From NCBI RefSeq assembly GCF_014635325.1, contig NZ_BMCT01000003.1:310001-374000 (forward strand): a DNA stretch of 64,000 nucleotides. Reading direction: 5' to 3'. The number at the start of each line of letters is the position of its first letter. Positions within the stretch are counted from its first letter, which is position 1. This DNA comes from Azorhizobium oxalatiphilum (GTDB lineage Bacteria; Pseudomonadota; Alphaproteobacteria; Rhizobiales; Xanthobacteraceae). The notes under the pieces are model-generated. The model worked only from the letters and a program-made list of their open reading frames with translations, was not told where the DNA came from and ran no database searches. A program made the translations under genes and the position numbers. This document shows, piece after piece, positions 26,265 to 35,799 of this stretch.

Positions 26265-26326
26265 GGCGTTTGCGCTGCCGGGGGAATGTCCGGTGGTTGC
26301 GGGGAAAGGCGGGCGAGGGAGAGGTC

Positions 26327-26872
26327 ATGAATTGCTATGTGGGTGAAATCCGGCTGGCGGTGTTCCCGATCATACCGGCCGGCTGGCTGCCCTGCGATGG
26401 GCGGATCGTGGCGGTCGCTGATTACAAGGCGCTGTTCTCCTTGCTGGGGTCCATGTACGGCGGTGACGGCGACAAGACGTTCGGCCTGCCGGATCTGCGC
26501 GGACGGACGCCGGTGAACATGCGCGACGTGACCGAACTCAGCAAATCGGGCGGCACCGAGACGGTGGCCCTCGCCCTGGATCAGATCCCGTCCCACACCC
26601 ATCCCTGGCTGGTCTCCAGCAAGGTGGCGACCGAGGGCGGCGTGGGGGGAAATTTCTATGCGGCGCCCCCGGCGACCACGAGCCCGCCGGCGCCGGCGAA
26701 CACGCCCAACGTCCCGCTCTATGCCGCGCCCGCCACGCCCGCCGGGATCGTGCCCATCTACGAGGGCTGCCTGAGGTCCACCGGCGACGGCACGGGGCAC
26801 ACCAATATGCAGCCCTATGTGGTGCTGAACTACCTTATCGCTTTTGGCGGCGTCTTTCCCGTGCGGCCCTGA
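26327..26872 (+). CDS. Phage tail collar domain protein, type I (second triplet)
   Basis: 181 residues from MNCYVGEIRLAVFPIIPAGW, chosen over an upstream in-frame start (26270) because GGGAGAGG precedes it and it aligns with its paralogues. LPCDGRIVAVADYKALFSLL and FGLPDLRGRTPVNM are the collar motifs. Like the gene at 24413 it has SGGTETVALALDQIPSHTHPW, a Tyr-Ala-Ala-Pro insert (FYAAPPATTSPPAPA) and HTNMQPYVVLNYLI at the end. It is type I of the second cassette. Confidence 0.9.
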   Translation: MNCYVGEIRLAVFPIIPAGWLPCDGRIVAVADYKALFSLLGSMYGGDGDKTFGLPDLRGRTPVNMRDVTELSKSGGTETVALALDQIPSHTHPWLVSSKVATEGGVGGNFYAAPPATTSPPAPANTPNVPLYAAPATPAGIVPIYEGCLRSTGDGTGHTNMQPYVVLNYLIAFGGVFPVRP

Positions 26873-26925
26873 AAACCGGGCGTGGGATGGTGCCGGGCCT
26901 TCCGGCTTCGGCCGCCGCGGGAGGC

Positions 26926-27030
26926 TGGAGCGTTTCCGTGTTTCATGGACACACAGAAACACTCCAACTCATGGATAGAGAATGTCTTTCGTCTTGGATT
27001 GCGAAGCAATCAAAGCCGGACATTCTCTAG
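26926..27030. repeat. Composite palindromic intergenic repeat, inverted copy 4
   Basis: Inverted relative to the copy at 6383: first the TGGAGCGTTTCCGTGTTTC...GAAACACTCCA hairpin, then AGAGAATGTC...GGATTGCGAAGCAATC...GACATTCTCTAG. The linker ACATTCTCTATC-ATGAGTTGGAGTG (reverse strand) is nearly identical in the two copies. Confidence 0.8.
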
Positions 27031-27046
27031 AGGAAGGAGTTTGTGA

Positions 27047-27583
27047 ATGAATCCATATCTGGGCGAAATCCGCCTCACCGCCGGCGATTACGCCCCCAAG
27101 GGCTGGGCCCTCTGCAACGGGCAGGTGCTTCCCACAAAAGGCAATGAAGCGCTCTATGGTCTGGTCGGCTCCTATTATGGCGGCGACGGCAGGACCACGT
27201 TCGCCTTGCCGGACATGCGGGGCAGGCTGCCCATCGGCAGAGGGCAGCGGCCGGGCACCGAGGCTTATGCGCTCGGCCAGAGCGGTGGCGCGGAGACCGT
27301 CATCCTGGAGGCGACGCATCTGCCCGCCCACACCCATCGGCTCGCGGCGACCACCACGCCGGCCAGTCTGGCCACCCCCACCGAAGACAATGTGATGCTG
27401 GGCAGCACGGTGTCGGAGGCCCATGTCTACAACACCATGGACGAGGGCGTCGGCGATGCCGAGTTCTCGACCCTGTCCATCGGCAGCGCGGCGCAGGGGC
27501 CCGGCCATGACAATCTCATGCCGGCGATGGCGCTGAACTACATCATCTGCATCTCGGGCGGCCTCATGCCGCAAGCCACCTGA
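27047..27583 (+). CDS. Phage tail collar domain protein, type II (second triplet)
   Basis: 178 residues, the same length as its type II partner at 25105. AGGAAGGAG lies eight bases upstream. MNPYLGEIRLTAGDYAPKGW, LCNGQVLPTKGNEALYGLVG and ALPDMRGRLPIGRGQRPG carry the collar fingerprint, with CDG replaced by CNG. AHVYNTMDEGVGDAEFSTLS and a MALNYIICISGGLMP C-terminus align with the first type II gene. Transcription from the upstream genes must pass the composite repeat, or a promoter lies in it. Confidence 0.9.
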   Translation: MNPYLGEIRLTAGDYAPKGWALCNGQVLPTKGNEALYGLVGSYYGGDGRTTFALPDMRGRLPIGRGQRPGTEAYALGQSGGAETVILEATHLPAHTHRLAATTTPASLATPTEDNVMLGSTVSEAHVYNTMDEGVGDAEFSTLSIGSAAQGPGHDNLMPAMALNYIICISGGLMPQAT

Positions 27584-27626
27584 CGGGCGAGGCGATCCCG
27601 GTGCGCGCAGCAGGCAGGAGCATGGA

Positions 27627-28232
27627 ATGGCTGTGAACGAGGATGACGGTATTGACACGACCGATGTGGGGAACAGCCTCATCATCGGGGAGGTCCGCTG
27701 GTTCGCTTTTGGCTATGCCGACATCTACTGGGTCCCCTGCGACGGGCGGTTGCTGTCCGTTCGCGATTATACGCTGCTCTACTCGGTCATCGGTTTCAGA
27801 TACGGCGGCGATGGCACGTCGAACTTCGCGGTTCCGGACCTGCGCGGCTACGCCGCGGTGGGGTTTAGCCCCGGCAGCGCTACCATGGGGCGGCTGGGTG
27901 GCATTTCCGGCGCCCCAACGGCGACGCTCGACGCCACCCACCCGCCATCGCATACCCACCAGATGATCCGGCCGGGAGGCACGAAGAATTTCAACCAGAA
28001 GAGCAGCGCGCCGAGCGCCCTCAGCGTGCCGGGCTCCATCGCGTTTTCGAACAATGACGTCCTGCCGGCCTTCAGCCACGACGGTACGCCGGACATCAGC
28101 CTTCATCCATCGGCGGTCAGCGTGGCGGGGGGCGCCGCCAACGGAGGCGTCTTGCCCCATGACAACATACAGCCCTATCAAATCCTCAATGCCTGCATTT
28201 GCCATAAGGGCGTATGGTATGGCCGGGAGTGA
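27627..28232 (+). CDS. Phage tail collar domain protein, type III (second triplet)
   Basis: 201 residues; GGAG ribosome site. An N-terminal extension of about 18 residues (MAVNEDDGIDTTDVGNSL) precedes IIGEVRWFAFGYADIYW, then VPCDGRLLSVRDYTLLYSV and FAVPDLRGYAAVGF. Type III hallmarks: HTHQMIRPGGTKNFNQK, VPGSIAFSNN, DISLHPSAVSVAGG and HDNIQPYQILNACICHKG. It completes the second I-II-III cassette and is followed by the GNAT gene. Confidence 0.9.
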   Translation: MAVNEDDGIDTTDVGNSLIIGEVRWFAFGYADIYWVPCDGRLLSVRDYTLLYSVIGFRYGGDGTSNFAVPDLRGYAAVGFSPGSATMGRLGGISGAPTATLDATHPPSHTHQMIRPGGTKNFNQKSSAPSALSVPGSIAFSNNDVLPAFSHDGTPDISLHPSAVSVAGGAANGGVLPHDNIQPYQILNACICHKGVWYGRE

Positions 28233-28285
28233 GGCGTGCATGCCCGCGCGCCGCGCCCGCCGGACACGGCAAGGCACATGACGAC

Positions 28286-28813
28286 ATGAACGCCTGTTGC
28301 CCCACCAATGTCCTGTCGCCGGACGGCATGGCCGTGGCGGCGAGCCTGCCGGACGGCTTCGCCCTGCGGCCGCAGGAGCTGGAGGACAAGCCCTTCCTGC
28401 GCGTGCTGTTCGGTGAGGGGCGGTGGGAAGAGATGATGCGCACGCCCTGGCCCGAGGCGCTGAAAGACGCTTTCCTCGATGACCAGTTCCGCTTGCAGTT
28501 CGCCCATTATGCGCGGGTGTTCCCGCAGGCGGATTTCCTCATTCTGGAGCGCAACGGCAAGCCGGCGGGCCGGCTCGCGGTCAGCTTCGAGGCGGAACGG
28601 GCGCATGTGATCGACATCGCCGTGCGCGATCGCCTGCAGGATCGCGGCATCGGCAGCGCCCTGCTGCGCGGTGTCATTGCGGCGGCGGGGCGGCGCCCGG
28701 TTACGCTGGTGGTTCTGGTGGGCTCGCGCGCCATTCCCTTCTACCAGCGCCTCGGCTTCGAGGATTGCGGCCCGGCCGAGGGCCAGCGCCGCGCCATGCG
28801 GCGGATGCCGTGA
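28286..28813 (+). CDS. GNAT-family N-acetyltransferase at the end of the tail-collar array
   Basis: 175 residues from MNACCPTNVLSPDGMAV; the frame is open upstream but the region has no homology. LRPQELEDKPFLRVLF and FLILERNGKPAGRLAVSFE lead to the acetyl-CoA loop IDIAVRDRLQDRGIGSALL (R/Q-x-x-G-x-G/A) and the FYQRLGFEDCG C-terminal motif. GNATs of this type acetylate small amines or protein N-termini or lysines. The gene follows the last type III collar gene by 53 bp on the same strand, so a shared transcript is likely. Association of such GNATs with collar-domain genes recurs in other genomes to my recollection; the role is unknown. Confidence 0.88.
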   Translation: MNACCPTNVLSPDGMAVAASLPDGFALRPQELEDKPFLRVLFGEGRWEEMMRTPWPEALKDAFLDDQFRLQFAHYARVFPQADFLILERNGKPAGRLAVSFEAERAHVIDIAVRDRLQDRGIGSALLRGVIAAAGRRPVTLVVLVGSRAIPFYQRLGFEDCGPAEGQRRAMRRMP

Positions 28814-29221
28814 AGCGAGCAGTGCGGCGGATGCCGTGAAACGGGAAGGGCGCCGGATGTCGGGGCCCACCTCCTGAAGGCCGCAGCCGTCCGGCAGTCC
28901 ACATGAGTGCCTGCTCAGGCCGTGCGTGCCTGAAGCGCATGACGGGCCTCGCGGGGCACGGGCTTGCCAATCCGGAGGCGGGCTGGCGCTGGCCATGGAT
29001 ACAGGTCGCGGCGGGAACCTGTCTTGTCATTCTGAGCTTCGGCAGCGGGCTGGTGCTGCCCGGCGCCGTTGGGCATCACGCGGGATGGCCGCCGCTGCGA
29101 GGTGCCCTTCGCGCCCGCGCTCCGAGGGCGGACAGGCTCCGGGATCGCTCTCTTATCCTGAAGGACGGTGAACCCGCTCCGGCAAGGGCGTTGCCGGTAC
29201 CGGCCCGCTCGGGACGGACAC
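28814..29221. other. Intergenic region after the GNAT gene with an 18-bp direct repeat
   Basis: 408 bp between convergent genes. TGCGGCGGATGCCGTGAA occurs at 28797-28814 (covering the GNAT stop) and again at 28823-28840. A plus frame from 28903 with one hydrophobic stretch runs into antisense of the next gene and is not called. Confidence 0.5.
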
Positions 29222-30850
29222 TCACGCAGCCTTGGCGCCGCCCAGATAGGCCGGAACCTCGTCGCCGCGCATGGGCTTGGCGTAGCAATAGCCCTGGCCG
29301 TAGTCGCAGCCGATGGATTGCAGCCACACGCCCTCGGACGCCTCCTCGATGCCTTCCGCCGTGGTCAGGATGCCCAGCGAGCGGCTCATGGCGAGGATGC
29401 CCACCACGAGGCTCTTGGACTGCGGATCGGTCTTCATGGCCCGCACGAAGGACTTGTCGATCTTCAGCTTGGTCACGGGGAAGCTGCGCAGGTTCTGCAG
29501 GCTGGAATAGCCAGTGCCGAAATCGTCCAGCGCCACGTCGATGCCCGAGGTGCGGAAGGTGGAGAGGATGGTCTTGGCGGTGTTCACGTCGTTGACGAGG
29601 CCGCTCTCGGTGATCTCCACCTCCAGCCGCTGGGTCGGGAAGCCCGCCGAGCGCAGGGTGCGGAAGATCTGGTCGGGCAGGGACGTGTCCTTCAGTTGCA
29701 CCGGCGAGAGGTTCACCGACAGCTTCAGGTGCTGCGGCCACTTCGAGGCGTCGAGGCACGCCTGCCGCAGGATCAGCGTGGTGAGCTGGCCGATGAGGCC
29801 GGCTTCCTCGGCCACCGGAATGAAGGCGTCGGGCGCGATGTGGCCGCGGATCGGGTGGTTCCAGCGCGCCAGCACCTCGAAGCCCGCCACCTGCCCGTCG
29901 GAGAGGCGCACGAGGGGCTGGTAGAAGGGCACGATGGCGCCGGAGGCGATGGCCGCATGCAGGTCGCGCTGGAGGCGCAGCGTCTGCTTCAGCTCGCGGT
30001 CCATGGCGTGCTCGAAGAAGCGGTAGGTGCCCGGATTGGCCTTGGCGCGATAGAGCGCGGCTTCGGCCGAGCGCATCAGCTCATGCTCGTCGGTGCCGTT
30101 GTCGGGCGAGACGGCGATGCCGATGGTGGCGCCGAGCCGGGCGTCGAGCCCGTTCATCTGGTAGGGCGCGGAGAGCTTGAGGATGACCTGATGGGCCATC
30201 TTGCCCAGCGCCTCGGTGGTGGCCGGGCGGGACAGCACGGCCACGAATTCCTCGCCGCCCAGGCGCGCGATCACCGTGTCCGTCGGCAAACTGGCCTTGA
30301 TGCGCTGGGCCACCTCCACCAGCACCAGATCGGACACCTGATGGCCGTGCAGGTTCGAGACCGCGCGGAAGCGGTCGATGTCGATCATCAGCAGCGCGGT
30401 CTGCTGGCCCGAGGCGCCGGCGGCGTTCAGGCGCTTGCGCAGGGTCTCGCGCATGATGCGGCGGTTGGCGAGGCCGGTCAGCGGGTCGTGCCGGGCCAGC
30501 GCCTCGGCCTCCTCGCGGGCCTTGATCACCTGCACCCGCGCCTTGTCGAGCCGCCGCATGAGGCGGAACAGCAGCAGCGCCGGGCCGATCTGGCTGAGGG
30601 TGGCGAAGATGACGGCGGTGAAGATGAAGCGCCAGCGGCCCATGGCGTCGGACGCGCCGCCGCCGAGGGAGAAGCCGAAGCTGGGCAGCAGCTTCTCCTG
30701 GAAGATGAACTCCCAGGAGGTGGAGGTGATGCCCATGATCAGCAGCGTGGCGAGCAACGTCAGCAGGACAGAAATGGGCGTGACGAGGGGAGCCGAGCTG
30801 TTCGCCCGGCTATCCCGTCTGCGCGTCTGTGCCTGCGTGTTCGTCGGCAT
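29222..30850 (-). CDS. Membrane GGDEF-EAL c-di-GMP protein
   Basis: 542 residues. Two hydrophobic segments (VTPISVLLTLLATLLIMGI and RFIFTAVIFATLSQIGPALLLF) bracket a short periplasmic loop of about 40 residues. GGDEF domain: HDPLTGLANRR to ARLGGEEFVAV (active-type GGEEF, residues ~120-280). EAL domain: FEVLARWNHP (E-V-L instead of E-A-L, glutamate kept), LEVEITESG, LDDFGTGYSSL and KIDKSFVRAM, ending QGYCYAKPM. The metal-binding residues appear intact, so either activity is possible. It begins two bases after the stop of the upstream diguanylate cyclase, making a two-gene operon. Confidence 0.93.
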   Translation of the reverse strand: MPTNTQAQTRRRDSRANSSAPLVTPISVLLTLLATLLIMGITSTSWEFIFQEKLLPSFGFSLGGGASDAMGRWRFIFTAVIFATLSQIGPALLLFRLMRRLDKARVQVIKAREEAEALARHDPLTGLANRRIMRETLRKRLNAAGASGQQTALLMIDIDRFRAVSNLHGHQVSDLVLVEVAQRIKASLPTDTVIARLGGEEFVAVLSRPATTEALGKMAHQVILKLSAPYQMNGLDARLGATIGIAVSPDNGTDEHELMRSAEAALYRAKANPGTYRFFEHAMDRELKQTLRLQRDLHAAIASGAIVPFYQPLVRLSDGQVAGFEVLARWNHPIRGHIAPDAFIPVAEEAGLIGQLTTLILRQACLDASKWPQHLKLSVNLSPVQLKDTSLPDQIFRTLRSAGFPTQRLEVEITESGLVNDVNTAKTILSTFRTSGIDVALDDFGTGYSSLQNLRSFPVTKLKIDKSFVRAMKTDPQSKSLVVGILAMSRSLGILTTAEGIEEASEGVWLQSIGCDYGQGYCYAKPMRGDEVPAYLGGAKAA

Positions 30851-30852
30851 GC

Positions 30853-32367
30853 TCAGGATGCCTCCGCCACGGGTCTTTGATCATCGGCGGTGGGCGCCAT
30901 GATCACGGTGTTGCGGCCGCCCTTCTTGGCCCGGTAGAGCGCGGCGTCGGCCAGCTGCACCAGTTGGGCGAGATCGGCCCCCGGCGGGGGCTTCATGGAG
31001 GTGGCGCCGAGGCTGGCGGTGGTGCCGACCACGCGGCCGGTGGCGTCCTCGATGCCGGTGGCGGCCACCGCCTTGCGCACATGCTCGGCGATGCGCTGCA
31101 CGCCTTCCTGCGGCGTCTCCGGCAGGATGATGGCGAATTCCTCGCCGCCATAGCGGGCCACCATGTCGCCGGGGCGACGAAGGGCGCCGGAAATGGCGCC
31201 GGCGATATGGATCAGCAGATCGTCGCCCAGCCAGTGGCCGTGCTTGTCGTTGAACGCCTTGAAGTTGTCCACGTCGATCATGACGAGGCCGATGGGATGG
31301 CCGGTGCGGCCGGAGCGGCGCCATTCCTGCGACAGGCGCTCGTCGAACCGGCGCCGGTTGGCGATGCCGGTCAGGCTGTCCACGGTGGCCAGCTCGGCCA
31401 GCTGGCCTTCCGCGCGCGCCCGGCGGAGCAGTTCCCGGCGGAACAGCAGGGTCAGCGTCACGATCGCCACGCAGGACAGGCCCGTCACCACCGCGAGATA
31501 GGCTGCCCGCGCGCTCCAGCTTTCGTAGATCTCTCGCATGCTGAGGGACACCGACACCACCAAGGGCAGGTTGGGTACCTCGGTATAGACATATCTGCGG
31601 TCGAGGCCGTCCACCGGTCCGATGGCATCGAAGCTGCCGGAGGCCTGACGGAAGTGGCGGGCGAGCGGATCGGGAGTGGGCGGCATGCCGTTGGGGCCGC
31701 TGACCGGCATGATCAGATCGGCGCCGGTGGTGCCAGGAAAGGCGGTGCGGGCCAGCAGGATGCCGTCGTTGCGATAGAGGCTGATCTTGCCGTCGCTGCC
31801 GAGCTGGGCCGCGGCCATGATCTCATGCAGCGCGGACAGCGGCAGCACGCCAATGGAGATGCCGACGAAGCCGCCGTCGGCGTCGAGGCGCGCGCGGCTG
31901 ACCGCGACCGCCACCTTGCCGTCTGCACCGGCGAAGGGACGCGTCACATAGAGGCCCTTGCCCGGTGCGGCGCGCTGGCTGGTGAAGAGGGCGCGGCCCG
32001 CAACATTGGCGGCGCGGGGGAAATCGTTGGAGGCGGAGAATTCCACCGCGCCCTCGGCGTCGGCGAGGGCGAGCCCGCCGGTGGAGCGCTGGCGGAACAG
32101 GCGTTCGAGATCGGCGGGCGGCAATGCACGGATGGCGGGCTGCGCGAAGGCGTCGTCCAGTCCGCGCAGCTCGGCGTCGATGTCGCCGAACATGTCGAGC
32201 ACTTCACGCTCCATGAACAGGAGCGTGTTGTGCGCCATGCGCGAGGCGGCGGCGCTGGCGTCCTCATAGGATTGGTACAGAGTGATTCCGACCGCGCCCA
32301 GAATCGCTATGGCGGCCAATGCCACCAGCAATCCGAGGCGTCTGGAAACCCTGATCGCGCGCTTCAA
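30853..32367 (-). CDS. Membrane-bound diguanylate cyclase with periplasmic sensor
   Basis: 504 residues from TTG 32367 (LKRAIRVSRRLG), chosen because GGAGG lies five bases upstream; the longer frame to 32550 has no ribosome site. A first helix (LLVALAAIAILGAVGITLY) is followed by a ~240-residue periplasmic region resembling a Cache sensor (DMFGDIDAELRGLDDAF... VSRARLDADGGFVGISIG), a second helix (YLAVVTGLSCVAIVTLTLL) and a GGDEF domain (DSLTGIANRRRFD to ARYGGEEFAIILP). The motif predicts activity: two GTP to c-di-GMP in response to a periplasmic ligand. No RxxD inhibitory site is obvious in front of the GGEEF. Operon with the GGDEF-EAL gene. Confidence 0.93.
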   Translation of the reverse strand: MKRAIRVSRRLGLLVALAAIAILGAVGITLYQSYEDASAAASRMAHNTLLFMEREVLDMFGDIDAELRGLDDAFAQPAIRALPPADLERLFRQRSTGGLALADAEGAVEFSASNDFPRAANVAGRALFTSQRAAPGKGLYVTRPFAGADGKVAVAVSRARLDADGGFVGISIGVLPLSALHEIMAAAQLGSDGKISLYRNDGILLARTAFPGTTGADLIMPVSGPNGMPPTPDPLARHFRQASGSFDAIGPVDGLDRRYVYTEVPNLPLVVSVSLSMREIYESWSARAAYLAVVTGLSCVAIVTLTLLFRRELLRRARAEGQLAELATVDSLTGIANRRRFDERLSQEWRRSGRTGHPIGLVMIDVDNFKAFNDKHGHWLGDDLLIHIAGAISGALRRPGDMVARYGGEEFAIILPETPQEGVQRIAEHVRKAVAATGIEDATGRVVGTTASLGATSMKPPPGADLAQLVQLADAALYRAKKGGRNTVIMAPTADDQRPVAEAS

Positions 32368-32639
32368 TCTGTCCTCCGCCGTCCTGTCATGGCGCTCGCG
32401 TCTCCCCTGTCGTCCCCTTTCGTTGTCCGGCGCGGCTGCCAGAGGGGGCGTCCGCCGTGAAGGCGGAGTGAAGGATCGGGGGGAAGAAACCCGGCCCGAT
32501 CCGGCCCTGGTCAACCGTGACGGATGACGCCGGCCGAGGCCGGACGCCACTGCGGAGGTAAGTTTTCAGAAAGTGGGGCAATTGGCTTGTCCGGACCTTG
32601 CGTTCCGGGTTGTAGCCGGTGGGCCGCTCCCGGCATGGT

Positions 32640-33569
32640 TCAGCCGGCGAATACCGACCAGCGCATGGCCTTGGCGAGCCGCTCCAGGGCCAGGGAACCG
32701 AGCACCGAATTGCCGTGCCGGTCGAGCCCCGGAGACCAGACGGAGACGGACGCCTTGCCCGGCGCGATGGCCAGGATGCCGCCGCCCACCCCGCTCTTGC
32801 CGGGCAGACCGACCCGGAACGCGAAATCGCCAGACCCATCATAGTGACCACACGTAAGCATGAGCGCGGCAATCCGCCGCGCCCGCTCCGCCGCCACCAC
32901 CCGCGGCCCCGAGGGCGAGAGGCGGCCGGAGAAGGCCAGGTAGCGCCCCGCCATGGCCAACTGGCGACAGGTCATGGCGATGGCGCACTGGTGAAAATAG
33001 ACGCCCAGCGCATGTTCAACATTGTGCTGGATCACGCCGAACGCCCGCATGTAATTGGCGAGCGCGGTGTTGCGGAAACCGGTTTCCTTCTCCGAGCGCG
33101 CCACCGCCTCGTCGATGGTGATGGTCTCGTCATCGGCCACGAAGCGCAGGAAGCGCAGGATGGCGCCCAGCGCCTCGCGCGGCTGCGCGCCGGCCAGCAT
33201 GGCGTCGGCCACCACGATGGCCCCCGCATTGATGAAGGGATTGCGCGGAATGCCACGCTCGGCTTCCAGCTGAACGATGGAATTGAAGGCGTTGCCGGAG
33301 GGCTCCTTGCCCACCCGCGCCCAGAGTTCATCGCCGATCTTGCCCAGCGCCAGCGTCAGCGTGAAGACCTTGGAGATGCTCTGGATGGAGAAGGGCACTG
33401 CCGCATCGCCGGCGGTGATGGTCTCGCCCTCGGCGGTGGTGACGGCGATGCCGAACTGGCCGATGGGTACCTGCGCCAGCATGGGAATGTAGCTGGCCAC
33501 CTGTCCGCGCTCCACGCGGGTGGACAGGTCGGCGGCGATGTCTTCGACCACGGACGTCAGATCGGGCAA
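32640..33569 (-). CDS. glsA: Glutaminase
   Basis: 309 residues from TTG 33569, with GAGGGGG ten bases upstream. GlsA-type serine-dependent glutaminase: glutamine to glutamate plus ammonia. [12 protein letters not shown] contains the catalytic S-x-x-[28 protein letters not shown] and [13 protein letters not shown] are family signatures that form the substrate pocket. Length is standard. No operon partner: the TerC gene ends 124 bp upstream on the same strand. Confidence 0.95.
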   Translation of the reverse strand: MPDLTSVVEDIAADLSTRVERGQVASYIPMLAQVPIGQFGIAVTTAEGETITAGDAAVPFSIQSISKVFTLTLALGKIGDELWARVGKEPSGNAFNSIVQLEAERGIPRNPFINAGAIVVADAMLAGAQPREALGAILRFLRFVADDETITIDEAVARSEKETGFRNTALANYMRAFGVIQHNVEHALGVYFHQCAIAMTCRQLAMAGRYLAFSGRLSPSGPRVVAAERARRIAALMLTCGHYDGSGDFAFRVGLPGKSGVGGGILAIAPGKASVSVWSPGLDRHGNSVLGSLALERLAKAMRWSVFAG

Positions 33570-33692
33570 CGCAGTCCCCCTCGTGCTGGCGCCGACGCGC
33601 CATGCTTCTTGAGAAGGCGTCCCCTTAAAGTCGCGCCACCGCTCCTCGCGGCGGCGCGACTATACCGTCTTCGGTGATGCTGCGAAGGGGGC

Positions 33693-35246
33693 TCAGGCCG
33701 CGCTGGCCAGCGGGGCGATGCGCACCTTGCCGACGCTGCGCTTGTCCAGCGACAGCACCTCGAACTTCAGCCCGTCGGCCTCGAACGCCTCGCCCGCCAC
33801 CGGCAGGTGGCCCAGCTCGGTGAGGATGTAGCCGCCCAGCGTGGAGAAGCGGTGGGCCTCGTCCACCAGATCGCGGTCGATGGCGCCGGAGAGCTGGCGG
33901 ATGTCGATGAAGCCGTCCACCAGCCAGGAGCCGTCCTCCTGCCGCAGCAAGGCGGCGGCTTCCTCGTCGAGATCGGGGAACTCGCCGGCGATGGCTTCCA
34001 GTATGTCGGTGGGGGTGGCCACGCCCTCCAGCGAGCCGTGTTCGTCCACGATCATGGCCATCTGCACGGGGGAGGAGCGCAGCAGTTCCATCACCTTGAG
34101 CACGTTGGTGTTCTCATGCACGATCACCGGCTGGCGCGAGACCTTGGCCCAGTCGATGTCCTTGCCCGCGATGAGGGCGTTGAGCAGTTCCTTCACCACC
34201 GCCACGGCGACGAAATCGTCCACCCGTCCGCGCGCCAGCACCACGCGGCCGTGGCTGAGCTTGCGGATTTCCGCGCGCAGGGTTTCGGGATCGTCGTCGA
34301 GATCGAGCCATTCCACCTCGTTGCGCGGCGACATGATGGAGGACACCGGGCGCTCGCCGAGATCGAGAACGCCGCGGATCATCTCCTTCTCCTGCGGATC
34401 GAACACGGCGCCCTGCGCCACCTGGTCGCCGATCACGTCCACGGTGTCGCCGAGGCTGTCCTCGCCGCGCCGTCCGCCGAGCAGGCGCAGCACCGCTTCC
34501 GAGGTGCGGGCGCGCAGATCGTTGGTGGTGAAGCTCTTCTCGCGATTGTGGCGGCCCACCTGATTGGCCGCCTCGATGAGGATGGAGAAGGCGATGGCCG
34601 CGTACAGATAGCCCTTGGGGATGTGATAGCCGAGGCCCTCCACCACCAGGCTGAAGCCGATCATCAGCAGGAAGCCGAGGCAGAGAATGACCACGGTGGG
34701 GTGGCGCGACACGAAGGCCATGAGCGGCTTCGACGCCAGCATCATCAGCGCCATGGCCACGCAGACGGCGGTGATCATCACCCACAGCTGGCTGACCATG
34801 CCCACCGCGGTGATCACGCTATCGAGCGAGAACACGGCATCGAGCACGATGATCTGCGCGATCACCTGCCAGAACACCGCATGGACGGGGTTCTTCTCTT
34901 CGGTTTTGTGCTCGCCTTCCAGCCGCTCGTGCAGCTCCATTGTGCCCTTGGCCAGTAGGAAGGCGCCGCCGACGATGAGGATCAGGTCGCGACCGGAGAA
35001 GTCCCATCCGCCGAGGCTGAACAGGGGCTTGGTGAGCTGCACCAGCCAGGACACCGAGAACAGCAGCAGCACGCGCATGCCCAGCGCCAGCGACAGGCCG
35101 ATGATGCGGGCCCGGTTGCGCTGGTGGGGCGGCAGCTTGTCCACCAGGATGGCGATGAACACGAGGTTGTCGATGCCCAGCACCACCTCGAGCACGATGA
35201 GGGTGACGAGGCCGATCCAGATATTCGGATCCGCGAGGAATTCCAT
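33693..35246 (-). CDS. TerC-family integral membrane protein with CBS pair and CorC domain
   Basis: 517 residues, similar in layout to E. coli YegH/YoaE. An N-terminal TerC domain of seven helices ([19 protein letters not shown] with the conserved acidic D-N, later [13 protein letters not shown]) covers residues 1-230. Two CBS domains follow ([15 protein letters not shown] region and [16 protein letters not shown]), then a CorC/HlyC domain ([30 protein letters not shown]). TerC proteins are implicated in metal, especially manganese, efflux, and CBS/CorC domains sense adenosyl ligands. Role in this organism unproven. Confidence 0.92.
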   Translation of the reverse strand: MEFLADPNIWIGLVTLIVLEVVLGIDNLVFIAILVDKLPPHQRNRARIIGLSLALGMRVLLLFSVSWLVQLTKPLFSLGGWDFSGRDLILIVGGAFLLAKGTMELHERLEGEHKTEEKNPVHAVFWQVIAQIIVLDAVFSLDSVITAVGMVSQLWVMITAVCVAMALMMLASKPLMAFVSRHPTVVILCLGFLLMIGFSLVVEGLGYHIPKGYLYAAIAFSILIEAANQVGRHNREKSFTTNDLRARTSEAVLRLLGGRRGEDSLGDTVDVIGDQVAQGAVFDPQEKEMIRGVLDLGERPVSSIMSPRNEVEWLDLDDDPETLRAEIRKLSHGRVVLARGRVDDFVAVAVVKELLNALIAGKDIDWAKVSRQPVIVHENTNVLKVMELLRSSPVQMAMIVDEHGSLEGVATPTDILEAIAGEFPDLDEEAAALLRQEDGSWLVDGFIDIRQLSGAIDRDLVDEAHRFSTLGGYILTELGHLPVAGEAFEADGLKFEVLSLDKRSVGKVRIAPLASAA

Positions 35247-35799
35247 TGGTGCTGTCCTGTCAGGCGGTCGGGCGCGCTAGAGCATGACGAGAGCCCGTTT
35301 CCCGGCCGGGATTGCGTTGCAATCCAGTCCGGACGTGCTCTCGGGCGCGCCCCGGCCGGGTGGCGGGGCGGGTCATGAGGAGGCTGCGGCGTGGGGAAGG
35401 GGTAGGGGAAGGGGAACGGGAACGGAAACGGGAACGCGTCAGGCGTGCCGGCGCGTCGATGCGCACGCTCCGGAGCCGGCGCGCGCAAGCGCGCAGGCGC
35501 GGGCGAAGACGCCGGCACGAAAGACTGCGATGATGCGGAAGGGGGGAGGTTCGCTGGCACGGCAAGGCAGGTGCCAGCCCGGCTCGGTGGCGGGGACTGT
35601 CGCTGCTACTGTCGTCGTCGTCCGGCATGAAACCTGTTGCCCCGGCACGGCCGGGCTCCTTTGCACCGGGCCTTTCTAGCAAGGCCGGGCGGCGGGGGGC
35701 AAGTCTTGGTGGCCCAACTTTATGGCTGAGCTTACGCTTGGCTAGCCGGGCAGTGATGCCCGGCAGCTCCCGTGCCTGCGATCCCCGGCCCTTGCGAAA
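35247..35799. repeat. Intergenic region: palindromic repeat copy 5 and purine-rich tract
   Basis: 553 bp without a supported gene. 35278-35342 is a copy of the dispersed element (TAGAGCATG ... GGGATTGCGTTGCAATCC ... GTGCTCTC). 35394-35436 is GGGGAAGGGGTAGGGGAA followed by GGAACGGGAACGG units. The rest is GC-rich without motif. Confidence 0.6.

Noticed and set aside
24413-28232. Prophage or tailocin
   Set aside because: Only collar-domain genes are present; no sheath, tube, baseplate, holin, lysin or integrase gene within the window.
28903-29221. Small membrane protein gene on the plus strand
   Set aside because: One hydrophobic stretch, but no ribosome site and the frame continues into antisense of the GGDEF-EAL gene.
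30829-32460. 543-codon plus-strand frame opposite the diguanylate cyclase
   Set aside because: Antisense shadow; Arg/Gly/His-rich translation without family features.
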